Source: Linyphia triangularis
Lineage: Eukaryota > Arthropoda > Arachnida > Araneae > Linyphiidae
Direction of reading: 5' to 3'
DNA length: 64,000 nt
NCBI GenBank assembly: GCA_963978545.1
Contig: OZ021721.1
Span: 97,451,918 to 97,515,917, forward strand
Shown here: positions 21,535 to 34,400 of the stretch, in pieces
How positions within the stretch are numbered: the first letter of the stretch is position 1
How the letters are laid out: each line of letters begins with the position of its first letter
Notes under the pieces: model-generated
The model's database searches: none
Seen by the model: only the letters and a program-made list of their open reading frames with translations
What the model was told of the DNA's origin: nothing
Program-made: the position numbers and the translations under genes

Positions 21535-22209
21535 CCCAATATCCGCCTCCTATAACCTGCAAATTATAAGTAACTAGTCACTAATAAGCAGCAGAGATGA
21601 TTCCAAGCACCAAAGGTTTTGAAGCCGCAAAAATTATTATTGGAAACAGTACAAAGTTCATTTAAGGCAAACTGTTGAAAATCCAGTGTTTAATTTGTAT
21701 TGTGTATAATTGAGTGGCATCGTTTACTTTCATGTAATGTTTTATGCATATGGCAACACTTTCTTCTCCTTTTTTGAATAAAATATAAGCCAAAAGTAAG
21801 ACGTAGTGTTCTTCTCTTTTTCTACCGTTTAAATCCTAAATTCAAACTAAGGACCACTTTATTTTGTTATTATTGTAACACAATAAAAAAAGGCTTCTTT
21901 GGAACAACGCTTAAAAATATAACATTGCTGGTATTCAAACTTCTACCATTGAGAAATAGTGCTTATAAAAATATTCACACTTTCAGAAGATTTAAATGAA
22001 TAAAAAAACCAATTAAATTACTAACGCTAAAAATACGACGATAGAATTAGCAGTACCTATCAGTCGTTACAAATGCAAATCTTTACTCCATGCTATCATT
22101 TTTCATCTTTAGAAGAAACTTCACATTGATAGCAAAAAACAGACTGTGCAGAGTTTTCTCCCTAACAAAATATGGTAAATGTTTATAAAATCTATTTAAA
22201 TGATTTCGT

Positions 22210-22580
22210 AGAGTGGCCACAAAATTCAGGAAAAAAAAGTCCCCGGATTTCCCTGATATTTCTAAAAAATCCCCGATTTTACTGCTACTTGTAAACACAC
22301 TGATCAAATGGAACATGTATGCCAGAGATAATATGCCAATTTTTTAAAAATAATTTTGACAGTAATGAAAAGTTTGAATTATTCTGAAACAGGACATTTC
22401 TAGCAATGACAATCACAATTTTCCAGGAAAATTGCACCAAAGCACGGATGAACAGGGAAACGTACCTTCAGTATAAAGAAAATGTCTCTGATTTTCGTGA
22501 CATTTTAAAAACTCCCCGAGAAATCCAGAATCAGAAAACTTCCCGACATTTCCCTGATTTCCAGGTCTGTGGTCACTGTT
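22210..22580. mobile_element. MITE of the 'gtggccac' family
   Basis: Left end GAGTGGCCACAAAATTCAGG; right end '...ccaggtctgtggtcactg' is its imperfect inverse. The interior repeats 'ccctgatttccctga' motifs on both sides. Related copies are at 47930-48247 and 52066-52500, and part of it is inside the tandem array at 48.25-50.0 kb. ORFs on both strands across it are by-products of the repeats. Confidence 0.55.
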
Positions 22581-22725
22581 TCAAAGATGCCATCGAAGCA
22601 GAATTTGGAAGACAAAATTGAGTTTAATTCCTTGTGCATTTTGCTAATTTCAAATGCAACTGTTGAAAGAAGCTTTCTAACATTATGACCCTTAAAATAA
22701 TATTTAACAAATTCTAGGAGCGAAA

Positions 22726-22871
22726 ATTGGTTGGTTGTATTCAGATTATCTGGCACCGTCAGCAACATGAGGGCTATAATGCGCCGAAACATTCGTCATT
22801 AGACAAGCCAACATACATTTACAAACACCCATGCCTAACACGGGACTCAAAGCCGCAATCTCGCGGTCTAG
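22726..22871 (-). mobile_element. SINE family 1, 5'-truncated copy
   Basis: Minus-strand copy beginning within the tRNA-like head (the A box is lost) and ending in the GGTTGG-type tail. A perfect 12-bp duplication 'ctaggagcgaaa' (22714-22725 and 22872-22883) flanks it. Truncation at the 5' end is what LINE machinery produces. Confidence 0.8.
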
Positions 22872-22983
22872 CTAGGAGCGAAAGAAGGTTGAACGGATAG
22901 CCACTATCGTCAATTCACTAATATAAAAATAACTGATGACATGGCTCTAGATAAAAAATTTAAAAAAAAGAAAGAAAAGATGG

Positions 22984-23240
22984 TTGGTTAGTACGCTGAA
23001 CAACCTATTTTTATGCACAGTAACGGCTAATCAACCTTGGACCTACAGCTTAACGTGGATTACAAACCACGGCGAACATCCATGCTTAACGTGGATTACA
23101 AACCACGACGAACATCCATGCTTAACGTGGATTACAAACCACGACGAACATCCATGCTTAACATGGATTACAAACCATGACGAACCCTGCACCTCTGACC
23201 AGAGCCAGTGCGCTAACCCCACAGCCATCAGATGGGCATT
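22984..23240 (-). mobile_element. SINE family 2 copy with an internal 36-bp tandem expansion
   Basis: On the minus strand it carries the head ('...agcgcactgg', B-box region) and tail ('ggttggtta') of SINE family 2. The 'aacgtggattacaaaccacg' segment, present once in the copy at 54.5 kb, is repeated four times (units at 23050, 23086, 23122 and 23158). The 88-codon plus-strand ORF with 12-residue repeats is a by-product. Confidence 0.6.
23050..23193 (+). repeat. Four tandem 36-bp units
   Basis: Exact period of 36 with few differences (cggcga/cgacga; aacgtgg/aacatgg in the last unit). Lies inside the SINE at 22984-23240. Confidence 0.9.
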
Positions 23241-24579
23241 CATATTGTAAACAAGTTATTAATTAGTAAATTGAGAATCTCTTAAAAAATAACCTAACAA
23301 TTGGTCTATTCCTAGTTGACGTTAAAATATCGCCAAGCCGATTTGGCGCTGTTTTGTAAGCGATACAGTTCTAAATTTGGCAACCCCATTTTTTTATTGA
23401 TGTGCTTTGGCTTCAACCTTTCTTTACCACAAATCATGGAGCTGGTTCGTTTCTCAATTTTTCATATTGGAATTCCGAATTGGCGACATTCTGGCTTTGT
23501 CGCCAACTTTTCAAAAGTGCGCCAACCCATAAACGTGAACTAGGAATTTACCTAACAATTTACTTCTCAACTGTTAATACAAATTTTTAATTCAGATGCA
23601 TATAGAAAAAAGTTAGCTACTATTTCACTTTCATCAACCGTTCAAAAAACAATAAGAATCAAATTACATGTAGAAGACACTGGTATATTACTTTGTATTT
23701 ATTATTATTACACACTGCATTTTCTATTTCGATCATTTTGAAACTCGCAAGCTCTCATTTATGACTACCTAGATGTTTATTGAATGTAGATAAATGTTAT
23801 TACTGATGTTCTGAAATATTAAACAACTATATTAGTACATAACTTGAGAAATGAACTAGTAGTTACAAGAACGTATCAAGGCTGCTCGGGTACCCAAGCG
23901 ATAGTTTAAGATAATAATTATAACCAGCACAACAAAAACGCGCTTAATGCATTTTCTAGGTTATTAGTAGATAAACAGTTGAAATCATCAAAATAACTTA
24001 TGTTTACCAATTACCTAAAAATAACACTGGATACGTGATTGTTATGTAACACATTTATAAGAAAATAATTAGTACATTAGTATTTTAAAAAGTAGTACCT
24101 GGATAGAATTTTTTCCTCCTCGTGCGTAGCGGATACAATAAATAAAAATGGCGCCTCAGCTTGTTTGCATGCTGCAATGCTTTTTCGAAATTGGATTGCT
24201 ACTTTTGGCGCTTTATGTTCATTATCTACGAATTATATTCGCCAAACATTCCTAGTAGAGATATTTAGCCAAATACGGACATTTTGTTGCCAAGGAAAGA
24301 ATGATGTCATTTTTGACCAATGAACGTTTGCAGCTGGTAGGAAGATTCGTGCCTTCTTAATCGTACAAGTGAACTGATGACGATTACCCCCTCTCCCATA
24401 AGACAACTCGATGCTAAATACAACAGACTGGCGGAGAGGGGTTGGGAGGAGTTGTCGATTGGTGCAAAAGTATTTTCCAGGAATTAGTAGTTCCTCAAGC
24501 AACTATCCAGGGATCCACTGATTTTGTCTGCTTTTCAAAGGCATTATGTAGTTTACTGGGCGGTCTACAAAATCTACAA
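23241..24579. other. No gene recognised
   Basis: Mixed AT-rich DNA. At 24324-24351 a 28-base segment is the reverse complement of 12079-12106, so a small repeat is shared. The 89-codon minus ORF at 24233-24502 covers it but has no domain. Confidence 0.25.
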
Positions 24580-25040
24580 GGTCGTAAATGAATGGCAACT
24601 GCTTCTGAAGATCGATATCTGGCAATCACTGCCCTTCGTAACAGGAAGTCTACTGCTTGCCAGTTGAAGTTCAGAGCTTGCAGCTGCCACTGGAACTGCT
24701 GTAGCACGGTAAACGGTATACAGAAGGCTAAATGAGAAAAGTCTTTATACTAGAAAGCCAAGGGTATGTGTTTCACTGTCTTAAAAAAAAAAGACGGATC
24801 GCTTTAATTGAGGCATAGAACATCGGAATGGAGTGAACAATAGTGGTCCCACGTTCTATTTACTGATGAATTGAAGTTTAGTTTTACAGGTGATTCTAAG
24901 CGTACTTACATCTGGAAAGTGTCAGGAACAAGAAATTATCCCTCTAACATTATGGAACGTGACCGTTTCGGTAGTGGAGGTGTGATGGTATGGGGAGGAG
25001 TAATGATCAATGGACGTAAGCCCGGACACGTTTTCTGAAG
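24580..25040 (+). pseudogene. Tc1-like transposase fragment (second HTH and part of the DDE domain)
   Basis: A first frame gives EDRYLAITALRNRKSTACQL (24607 on), the linker after the DNA-binding domain in Tc1-type transposases. After frame changes around 24700-24840 another frame reads WSHVLFTDELKFSFTGDSKR, then RFGSGGVMVWGGVMINGRKP, ending at TGA (25037). 'VLFTDE' carries the first catalytic Asp and 'GGVMVWGG' is a signature of the family. The segment with the remaining catalytic residues is missing or unrecognisable. Frameshifts and stops make it inactive. Confidence 0.75.
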
Positions 25041-28000
25041 ACAGCATTGGTGGAAGACAGAAGCTTAATTCCCCAAACTAAGGTTAAAAACGTTGCCAGC
25101 ATGAACACACGTTGTGATATGTGCATACAAGTCAGGAGAGATTACATTCCTTATTAAATTTGAAAAGGTTCATTTTTTTCTGAGTTCTCTTTTTCACATT
25201 TTATTATCATTTTTATTGTTTTCTGTGACAATTTTATATCATATGCTGTTTTCTTTAATTTTTTCCTTTGTATTTATGTGTCATAATGTTATGTATCTTT
25301 CCAGAAAAATTCATGAAGTTATACATTTCCAAGTTTCTGAGAATGTATGTATAAAAAGATAATTTTGAACATGAAAATATCTTTTAGTCCCTTCACCGAT
25401 ATCACTTTCAACTTTCCTACATTTCACTAAGACTATACACTATATTCTACTACCACTATCACTATATACTAACTTTACTCTTATGAGATTTGTATATGCC
25501 AGCACTTTTCCAACAGTATGTTACGTACTTAATATTCCTCACTGCTCGTTATTGCATCATACTGTTTTAGTTCCTATACCCCAGGGTATATTAATTTCCG
25601 CTGCAACACTGCAACAGCAATTCCCACGTTTCCATACAATGCCTGTTTTCCAGAGCTTCCAAGAGACCATGATACTACGAATTACTTCTTTTTCATTTGA
25701 TTGCAATGATTGTTAAATGATAAAAGCGTATTCTAAGCCTCCTGTCTCTTCCCAAACTTCCTACAATAAATGTTTTTGACTGCAACTTAGAAGACTTTTC
25801 TGATTCGCTACATACTACTAACTTTTGAAAATGAGTGGAACATTACATAGATATTTCCTAACATCCGTCCAGGAAAATAGTCAGTCATAAAAAGTTATAA
25901 AATTACGAATGTTGGATAGCAGACCTGCTCAAATTCTTTGGGCTATTTTGCATTTGTTTAACTGAGTTGATTAATCAAAAAGGCTTGAGGTTACAGGGCC
26001 GCCAAGTGGTAGTATTATATTTCTTTACATCTACTGAACAAAACAGGAATTATTTCAAAAAGCCCTTATGTTACAGGGCTTTATGCAATAATAGCAGTAA
26101 GTTTAGTGTATGCAAAGTAGCTAAAGGAAATAATACATAGCCAACATTTGTGACTTCACACCTTTTTATGCCTAACTCTTAGTAGGAAATTTTAATCACG
26201 TCTATTTTAATTTTTTTTTGGAAATAAGAAATTCAAAACTGAATATTTCGATTTCAAATGTGCTAAGATGGGAGGATAGAGGAGGAAATTTTCTTAGTTT
26301 CGAACAAGCTTCTATAGTACTATAGTATTTAAGTGTGGCTGAAGTAAATTTATATTTATAAAATCTACAAGCAGAATGCCTCTTTTATTGATACATTGAA
26401 ATATTTACTTTTGATTGATTATAAATACACATCTTGTTCATACATTTCACATGTAACCCCAATAATTCATACAATAATTTACCTGAATTTTACAAATCAA
26501 CTAATTCATCCTAATTTTGATAGTTCTTTGAAGTTAAAAGTTCAGATTTTTTTTTAAACATAATATCAGAATTAATATGAAACCAATAAAGAATTTCCAG
26601 ATAAATGGAAACATGAATTTAATCATACATATTTTAATATTTTGCCATTATCTGAAATAAAAGGCAATTAAATATAATAGTTAAGTAAAGTTTATACTAT
26701 ATTGATTTATATGAATACCTTGTAAGTACATATTCTGTAAGAAGGAAATTCAAATCATCACTATATCACGAAAGAATAAGAGAATTATACTAAACTTCAT
26801 TAGCTTGGATTATTTTCAATTTCTTATCTACAATTCTTTTGGACCTTATATTATAACAAAATAAGGCACCGAATTCAAATTCCTTCAAACAAAATAAGGC
26901 ACCTTTATTTATAAGCAAAAAGCAATCAAAGGTAAATGTCTACTACAAAATATTGCTTTAACTGTACAGTATGCATACAACAGAAGTCACAAATTGTACA
27001 TTTTGATTATCTGTTGTAGTATCCATCGTAAATTATTATACTCACTGGTAGTGAAGTAGTCATTCTGTTAAAAACAAAGCTACATTAGAATCAGTGTGAA
27101 AAGGAATTAATAATTAGACTTAGTAAAATAAATAATGAAAGGCTTATATTAAACTTTTGCTTTTAAAGTGGTAGATTACATTAATGAAATATACATGTGT
27201 GATATAAAAAAAAATTGCACTAACCTAAAAAGTGGTAAATATAATTAAAATTTTAGCTACTACACTAATTAAGCAGCATTAAAAAGAAGAAGAAAAAAAA
27301 TATGCAAAGTTAAATCTTGAAAACTCGGTAAGAGTTCTTACCAATAAAGTAAAGTTGAAGAAGTTAAGAGCTTTTTTTAACACTTGCTTAGCAAAGTTTA
27401 ATTTCATTAAAAAAAATTGTTTGGATATGCCTCGAAATTTGTACTATTTGAGCTATCATTCAAAGATACAACTGGTCAAATTTTGTAAAGCATTTTTTTA
27501 ATACTAACTCACATTTTGCACACTGTTAAGTTTGTCTTTTTGATTACTTTTAATGATGCATGAACATAAAAATGTATAAACTTTGTTAATAATTTAACTA
27601 CGAAAAAACATCAAAAGAATCCATTAGGAAGCATCAAAAGAATCCATAGCGTAAAGGGTTATTTTAGTAGAAATTAAATACAAATAAATTATTTTTTTAA
27701 TTATTATTACTTAAATATATATAAGCACTTAAACCTTTTTCATGAATTGCATTCCATACATTTTGATTGAAACAGTGTCTTCTAAAATAAAAATTCTAAT
27801 ATCACAGAGTGTATTTCAAAATTATGATGAAATCGGTCATTACAAACTTAGGCAGATAGATGGATTGTGAAATAAACCATTAAATAAATCTTGATTCAAA
27901 AGTAAATTATTAAATGAATCCTTAACACATGAAACTAGTGCTTGCATAGAATAAATTAACTTTCAACAATATACTATTACAAAAACAGTTCAACTTTGAT

Positions 28001-28160
28001 GACAAAACATTACAAAATGAATAGTGAATGACAAAACATTACAGAATGAATCAAATCGGAATAATATAGCTAGTCAGAGGTATATTATAATGCTTATCAC
28101 ATATTCTTAAGAACATCACATAACATTTGTGATAGATTTAGATTATGACAGCTAAAGTCG
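25041..28160. other. 3' flank and untranslated region of the CNC bZIP gene, otherwise unassigned
   Basis: The part next to 28161 should include the 3' untranslated region of the minus-strand gene; candidate AATAAA signals on that strand are at about 26907-26902 and 26383-26378, but I cannot choose. Between 25.1 and 26.3 kb only AT-rich sequence and short accidental ORFs are seen. Confidence 0.3.
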
Positions 28161-28484
28161 TCACTTTTTTAATCTTCTTCTCGTACGTGCTCCTCTATTT
28201 GGATCAGAATCCTCTTCAACTAATGATTCAGAATTTAAAGGAAGAGTCATTTGACTATTTCTAAGCAAAGGAATGCTGGTCGGAGGGTTCGGTGGCTTAG
28301 AGTTTGAAGTTTGCAAAACAAGATCATAAAGCTGTGCATATTTGTCCTCAAAACGATGTTTCTCATGTAGGAGATGATTTTGCTTTGATTGTAGTTGCAA
28401 TTTTTCTCGCTGTAAAAAACCAAGATCTTGTTGCAAACTGCTAATTTGATCCATCTTCCGTTTTCTGCAGTTTTGAGCAGCAAC
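28161..28484 (-). CDS. cnc: cnc last coding exon: basic region and leucine zipper
   Basis: Acceptor TTATTAG precedes GTT GCT GCT CAA AAC. The exon starts with VAAQNCRKRK, the DNA-contacting basic helix, then a zipper with heptad hydrophobics (I, L, L, L, F, L). It ends with a basic tail RGARTRRRLKK and TGA. Residues between are Pro/Ser-rich. 107 codons plus stop. Confidence 0.9.
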   Translation of the reverse strand, partial: VAAQNCRKRKMDQISSLQQDLGFLQREKLQLQSKQNHLLHEKHRFEDKYAQLYDLVLQTSNSKPPNPPTSIPLLRNSQMTLPLNSESLVEEDSDPNRGARTRRRLKK

Positions 28485-31400
28485 CTAATAATTACAAAAC
28501 AATAAAATAATAATTAATTTAAATTATAAGTATTGAATATTTAAATACATAATAACTTCACTTTTAATCATATAAAATCATGATTTATTTTCATAGTTTA
28601 GGGAGATAAGTGAAAAAATCATATAACTGTTTACACCTAGTGATATTTTTTAAATGAAAAGCTTTAAAAAAATTTCTACAATTGTGTTACCATTTTGAAA
28701 TTCAGTAAGTGCCATTTAAAATATGCTAAACAGTATACAATTTAAAAAAAAAATTAAAAAAATCTGCATTTGTAGAGCATTTTTTTTTAAGATAGACTTT
28801 AGATTTGTGTACGTTATTAAAGATTGAATTTTGTAATCTATGTCAACACTATGAAGCAGGAATGGCAAAAAGTTAAAGAAAATATATATATTTTGTTGTT
28901 GTTTAAACAGTTTTTTTTTTATGTTCTTCTTTTATTTAATAATCTGTGAATAAAACAATGCTAACAACATCATAAATCAGAAATTCTTACAATTAATATT
29001 TAAATAATGATTAATTAATATATAACATTCTTTAAAAAATTCAAAACTCAGTAATTCCAGGCCATTTCAAAAATCATGGGCCATTTCAAAGACCTATTTC
29101 AGAAGTCACAAATCTTTACATAAAAAATCTTTAAAAAAATTTCAAATTGGATTTTTTTATATAATTAGATTGTATTTACCACAAGATGAAAAGATTTTAA
29201 AAATGTCACATGCATAGCTTGTTGTAAATTAGATTAACAAGTACCTAATTTACTGTCATAATGTACTTGCACCCCCTCCCCCTTTAATTTCAAAATTTAC
29301 GGGTACTATAGTAAAAAATTTCAAAATTAGTTATGTCAAAGGCTATGTTTAACCAAACACTACTACTAGTTTATAGGAAAATTATTTCTGATTTTCAATA
29401 TTATATAAACCCAAAGATATAGAGTTAAATAAATTTATTATTCAAGCTCATATTTTGAATATGATGGAACGGGAGTAAAAAAAATTGTATTTTAAGGCAA
29501 GTTACCATGACTCAGCACAGATTTCTTAATTGAAAGTAGGACATACAAGATAAACCAATTGATAAATTTCTACTCATCAGGTTTTCTAATGAATATAAGG
29601 ACCATCTTACCTTATTTTTACCACGTCTACGAATATCTCTTATAAGAGTGAGTTGTGCATCCGTTAATTCATATTTTGAAAGTCTCTCGTTGTATTCATC
29701 AATAGCCAGATTTATGATATCGTTAATACTGATTGGAAGGTTGAGTTCCTTTGCTCTTTTTTCATCCTTATTACATGCATCCTCTTCTGAATTATATTTC
29801 AGCTTATCTTTCATGATTGGTTTAAAATGGGGTTCATCACTAGCAAAAGGCAAGTGGTAAGAGTGGTTGTGATTCAAAAGATTCGATGTACTCATGCTAG
29901 ACGGTTTAGGAAGAGCATAGTCAAACTTTTTACTGAAGCTAAGTTTCCCACTAGTACAATTCTCAGAAATGTCAGAGTAATAACTTTTCAAAGCAAAATA
30001 TTGTTGATCATTACAGTTGACTTGCTGAAATGGCACATCACTAAAGTTTCTGCTTTCACTTTCCTAGAGATAAAAAAAAAAATCAATTATATAAACCATT
30101 AATAATTCATTTACTAAAATTATTATAGTAATTTAATTCTGGCAAAAACTGCTATAGAATTAACATAGCAATATTTTTTTAACTATTGAATTTAGAAATT
30201 ATAATTTACATAAACAATCTAATAAAATGCATAAAATACACTTAAGAGTTTTAAGAAATTCTTTGAAAGTAAATTCTCTTCTAAAAATAAATTTGATAAC
30301 AATAATTTCTTTCAATTTTTTTTCTTTTATTAAAGTTAGGAAAGTTAGCCCAGGCAATGAAGGTTTTATGTCGTAAGAAAATAGAGACAAGCTGAATTGT
30401 ACCTCCATTGCTATTCATTGTAACTATATACTTTTTTTACCATTTTATTCCTTATTATCTATTCTTAAAAAAAGCTCCTAAACATTTTTCTGTCAAAATA
30501 TACTTTTTCAAGAATTTGTTAAAATAGGCAAAATTATAGATTTCATTTCAATTTCTTTGTAGCACAGCATTTTTATTTGAGGTAATATTACAAAACAATT
30601 AAGTAAAAGTTGTATAACAGTTTTAAACCTTTAAAATGATATATATACTTTTACTGTTGAAGGAGGGGGAAGAGCGGGAGGAGGGAACAAGTACAGATGG
30701 CAAGAGATCAGTGTGTCTTCATCACCGCTCTTTAACGATGGAGGGTGCACTGCCTTTCGCATCATTCCTCCAACAAATTTCTTTAGGTGCATAAGGCATT
30801 GCTCAATATTTATATTTATCTCACTGTATATTGATTTTTTGTGAACAGTTTAGCTCTTCCAGTCATTTTTTATTTATTTGCACCATTTAAATTTTTCACT
30901 GTATATATAAATGGGCCAATTTTGCAAAAGACATGTGAACAATTAACTAAAAGTAAGGGAGCATTTTGATTGTAGTTGCTAAGTGCATACCCTGTTTCCT
31001 ATTCATTCTGTATTTCAGTAAATTAATTCATAATTTGGAGATTCTATTTAAAAATTCTATGCTTCTGATGGAATCGTGCAATCTACAACAAACATTAATT
31101 TCCCTAGATTCTGTTATTATGCTATCTGTATTAATCCTTTGTTTAGTAAACTATCAGTGGCACTTCTCCAAGATTGACACACTGTCCTTGAACTATTGAT
31201 CGTGTTCTTTTAGAACGTTTACTAATGCAGAAGTGCTTAGCCTTAGCATGTATGCTCGGATACACCTTGAATATGAATGACCGTTTAGCATGTTTTGCAC
31301 TGTATAACTGCAGCCATAAACTGTAACTTACAAACTTTCAAGTCCACTTTATTCCATGATGTGTCCAACGAAGCCCATAAATGACTTAAGGAGGTGAAAC

Positions 31401-34400
31401 TCCTGTAACCTTATATTTATCTTAGAAATTTCACTTCGTTATCAGTTTTAGAAGAAGCAAAAAACTCCAATATCAAGGGTTGGTTAAAAGTGAAAATGTA
31501 TGACTGATTTTGTTTCCTGTTTTCTTTTGTTGCAAAACATAATGCAGTGAACATTTTTGAGTTATTAGAAACTTGCAAATTTATAAATGGAATGGCCATG
31601 ACATCTATTGCATCACATTCTCTTTATTGTTTTTATGTTCATAAAACCCAAACCATCCCACTCCGGTTGATGGTCCCATAAAGTCAAATGTAGTTTAAAG
31701 GGGATACAGTAGTTATTGTGGAATCAGAAATGTTTGCTTTCACTTCATTATAATCATAAACATCAATATTCTACAGTCCCCTACGTTCATTTTTCTTTAA
31801 GTATGTTGTTATCCCTATGTACTCAAGGTGGTTAAAGGCTACAGAACTTTGCCTTTCTACCTTTACTTCTGTTTTTTCCTTTGTAGATGGTGTAATACAT
31901 TACATTCCACCAGTGTTTGCCAGTTAAATATTTTCAAAGAGTATTTTCACCCCCCCTCTAAATTTTAAGGGGTATTTTTAAAATCCAAATGGAATTTTTC
32001 TAAAAATTTTTTTTTTTAAACTAAAGCAAAATAAGTTATTTGACAAAATTAATTACTACAACAATAACAGTGATGAACTGTTGCGATTTCGCATATCAAA
32101 GCTGAAATATGCTTTTTAAAAACTTCCTAAAAACACTTGGTGGTTATAAACCTTAAACTAACTATTATCAATATGCCATTGAGTGACACCACACTAGTGT
32201 TCAGCAAAAACTATCATGTAAATGCGGACGACACCTTGAAAACTATCGGGCAAATGATGGCAAAGCAAAACTTGGCGATTTATGATATCCCGAAAACCTA
32301 AAAAAATTGGAGGCAATAGGCGATAAGTGATCAGAACTTCTTCGCATGAGTGACGGGCGATTTCGGAGGTCCGCTTTTGCATTCCGTAGTAAAATAACCG
32401 AAAATTTTGCATTTTTTCAGAAAAGGACAGGAGTGGCATTATTTTCCAAGAAAAAGGGCAGGGAGGAAGCGCCTGCCTTCGAAAAACAGCTAGGATGATC
32501 TCTGATTTTATAAAATGGCGAATTATTTTTAAAAATTTAACCATGATGTGCCTATACGGGAATTCGCACAAGAGGTTAATTCTATGGGGTGATTGATTTT
32601 CAATGCGTGTGCACGCAGATTTCATGCATTTTGACGAACTCTGAATTCCACCAATAGCATGAAAAGTATTCCTGGCATCCAATGTTCGAAAGTTGATATC
32701 TGCACCGTCAAAAACATGCTGGACGAAAGCATCTTCATTTACTTTTGAAGTTTGGAGATCCCGTACTTATCAATGCATTATTATATGTTGATGCTTTATA
32801 ATAGGACGCACAGACACCCATTGAAGAAAGCTTGTGAATTAAATGTTTTGGTCCATACAAACAATGAAGTGTAAGTGCTAATTCAATGAGCAGGGGTGAC
32901 AAAAAGAATCATAGCTGATATTACAGCTTGATTAATAACTGAAAATTTTTCATTTACGTTTTTAATTTGTGATAAATTTTTCTTTTCAATGATTCTTCAA
33001 CTAAATGCATCTAATTTTTTTTTTTCCCTCTCCGGACTTAATGTTTGTGTTTGAGTAAGTGTTATTATTATAAGTCATCTTTTGAATATTTCCATAAAAA
33101 GTTCGCCATGATATCTTGCAATTATGTAACAGTCTACTGACAATTATCAACTTGTTCTATAGTATCATAAAGCAATAAAAAGTTGACTTCATCCATCCTC
33201 TGTCTACCTACAGTTTGTTCACTTAACGTTGTCTTAGATAAAGCGTTGTGGCATTGTTTATGGTATCGAGCCTCAGGTGCTACAAGATCACTTACACTTA
33301 ATGGAAGGACCCATTCTCTGTCTCCTCATTCATCATTTCGTTCATCACATTTCTTAAGTAAATTTTCTTTGATTTCTATTGCCAATACAAGGCGAATTGC
33401 TATCCTACGATGTAAATTATACTTTAAATCAATTACTTCCTTTTTTCTACAAACAAAGTAACTGGTTTTAGAATCTAACTTCTCAGTTACATTTTGCAGA
33501 GAAGGTGATAATATCGATGTTATGGACTCATCAGGTGAGGATTTAGTCGCTGCTATAATACTTGAAGGTCTAGTATAGCTTCTCCCGCACATTTAGAGTA
33601 GTCTAATGGTTGTTTTTCTTTCAATTTTCTTGTGTAATCCATCTCTTCGTATTAAACTAGTTTTAGTTACTTTGTTCAAAGTTTCAAAACCAACATTGTA
33701 TCTCCTTGTAAATTTTTATTGCACATTATACATACTAAATCAAGATCAACCATTTTAAATATTTGTTTCGTATCCTAACACAAACAATGTTGTAAATTTT
33801 GCACAACGGAGTACAGTTTATAAAACTGTCAAGCAATTACTATTCAAAATTTTGTCTTTATTATGAATCATGAGGTTTTTATGGCTTTGAACATTACAAA
33901 AATATAAAGAAATGACTTATTTTGGATTTTATATTCGAATTAAACTGGAGAAACATAACAAATAACAATAATATGTTGAGCAAAATTTAGTTAAATAAAT
34001 TATTCAGTTAGATAAGGACACCTTTAAAATATCAATTTCTCATAAATTGGCACTATATGGGCACTAAACAGTTTAAACCACGAAACACATTATTCTTCAC
34101 TTAAAAATGACTAAAATTACATACGTCATCGAATTATGAGAACAGTTTTAAATTTAGAACAAATGACAAGCTAATTTTCTACTTGACATAAGTGCGTATT
34201 TCACACACAACAAGAGACAGTGAGGGCTCCCCGCGTTACAGCTAGGCTATATCCATGACGGACACGCACTAACCTCTTGCAGTTTATACTTGTTCCTGAT
34301 GCTCACTATTAAAAGTTTGATATTGTTTGAAAGGTTGAAAACCACGCTAAATTTTTTATTCAAATGGTTTTCAGATATTATCACAAATAAACGAGTTGTG

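Noticed and set aside
22984..23250. ORF with LTWITNHDEHPC repeats
   Set aside because: By-product of a 36-bp tandem repeat inside a SINE; the opposite strand is open as well.
32194..32682. 162-codon ORF as a host gene in the intron
   Set aside because: It is one surviving frame of a larger broken transposon protein whose other parts lie in other frames up to 33753.
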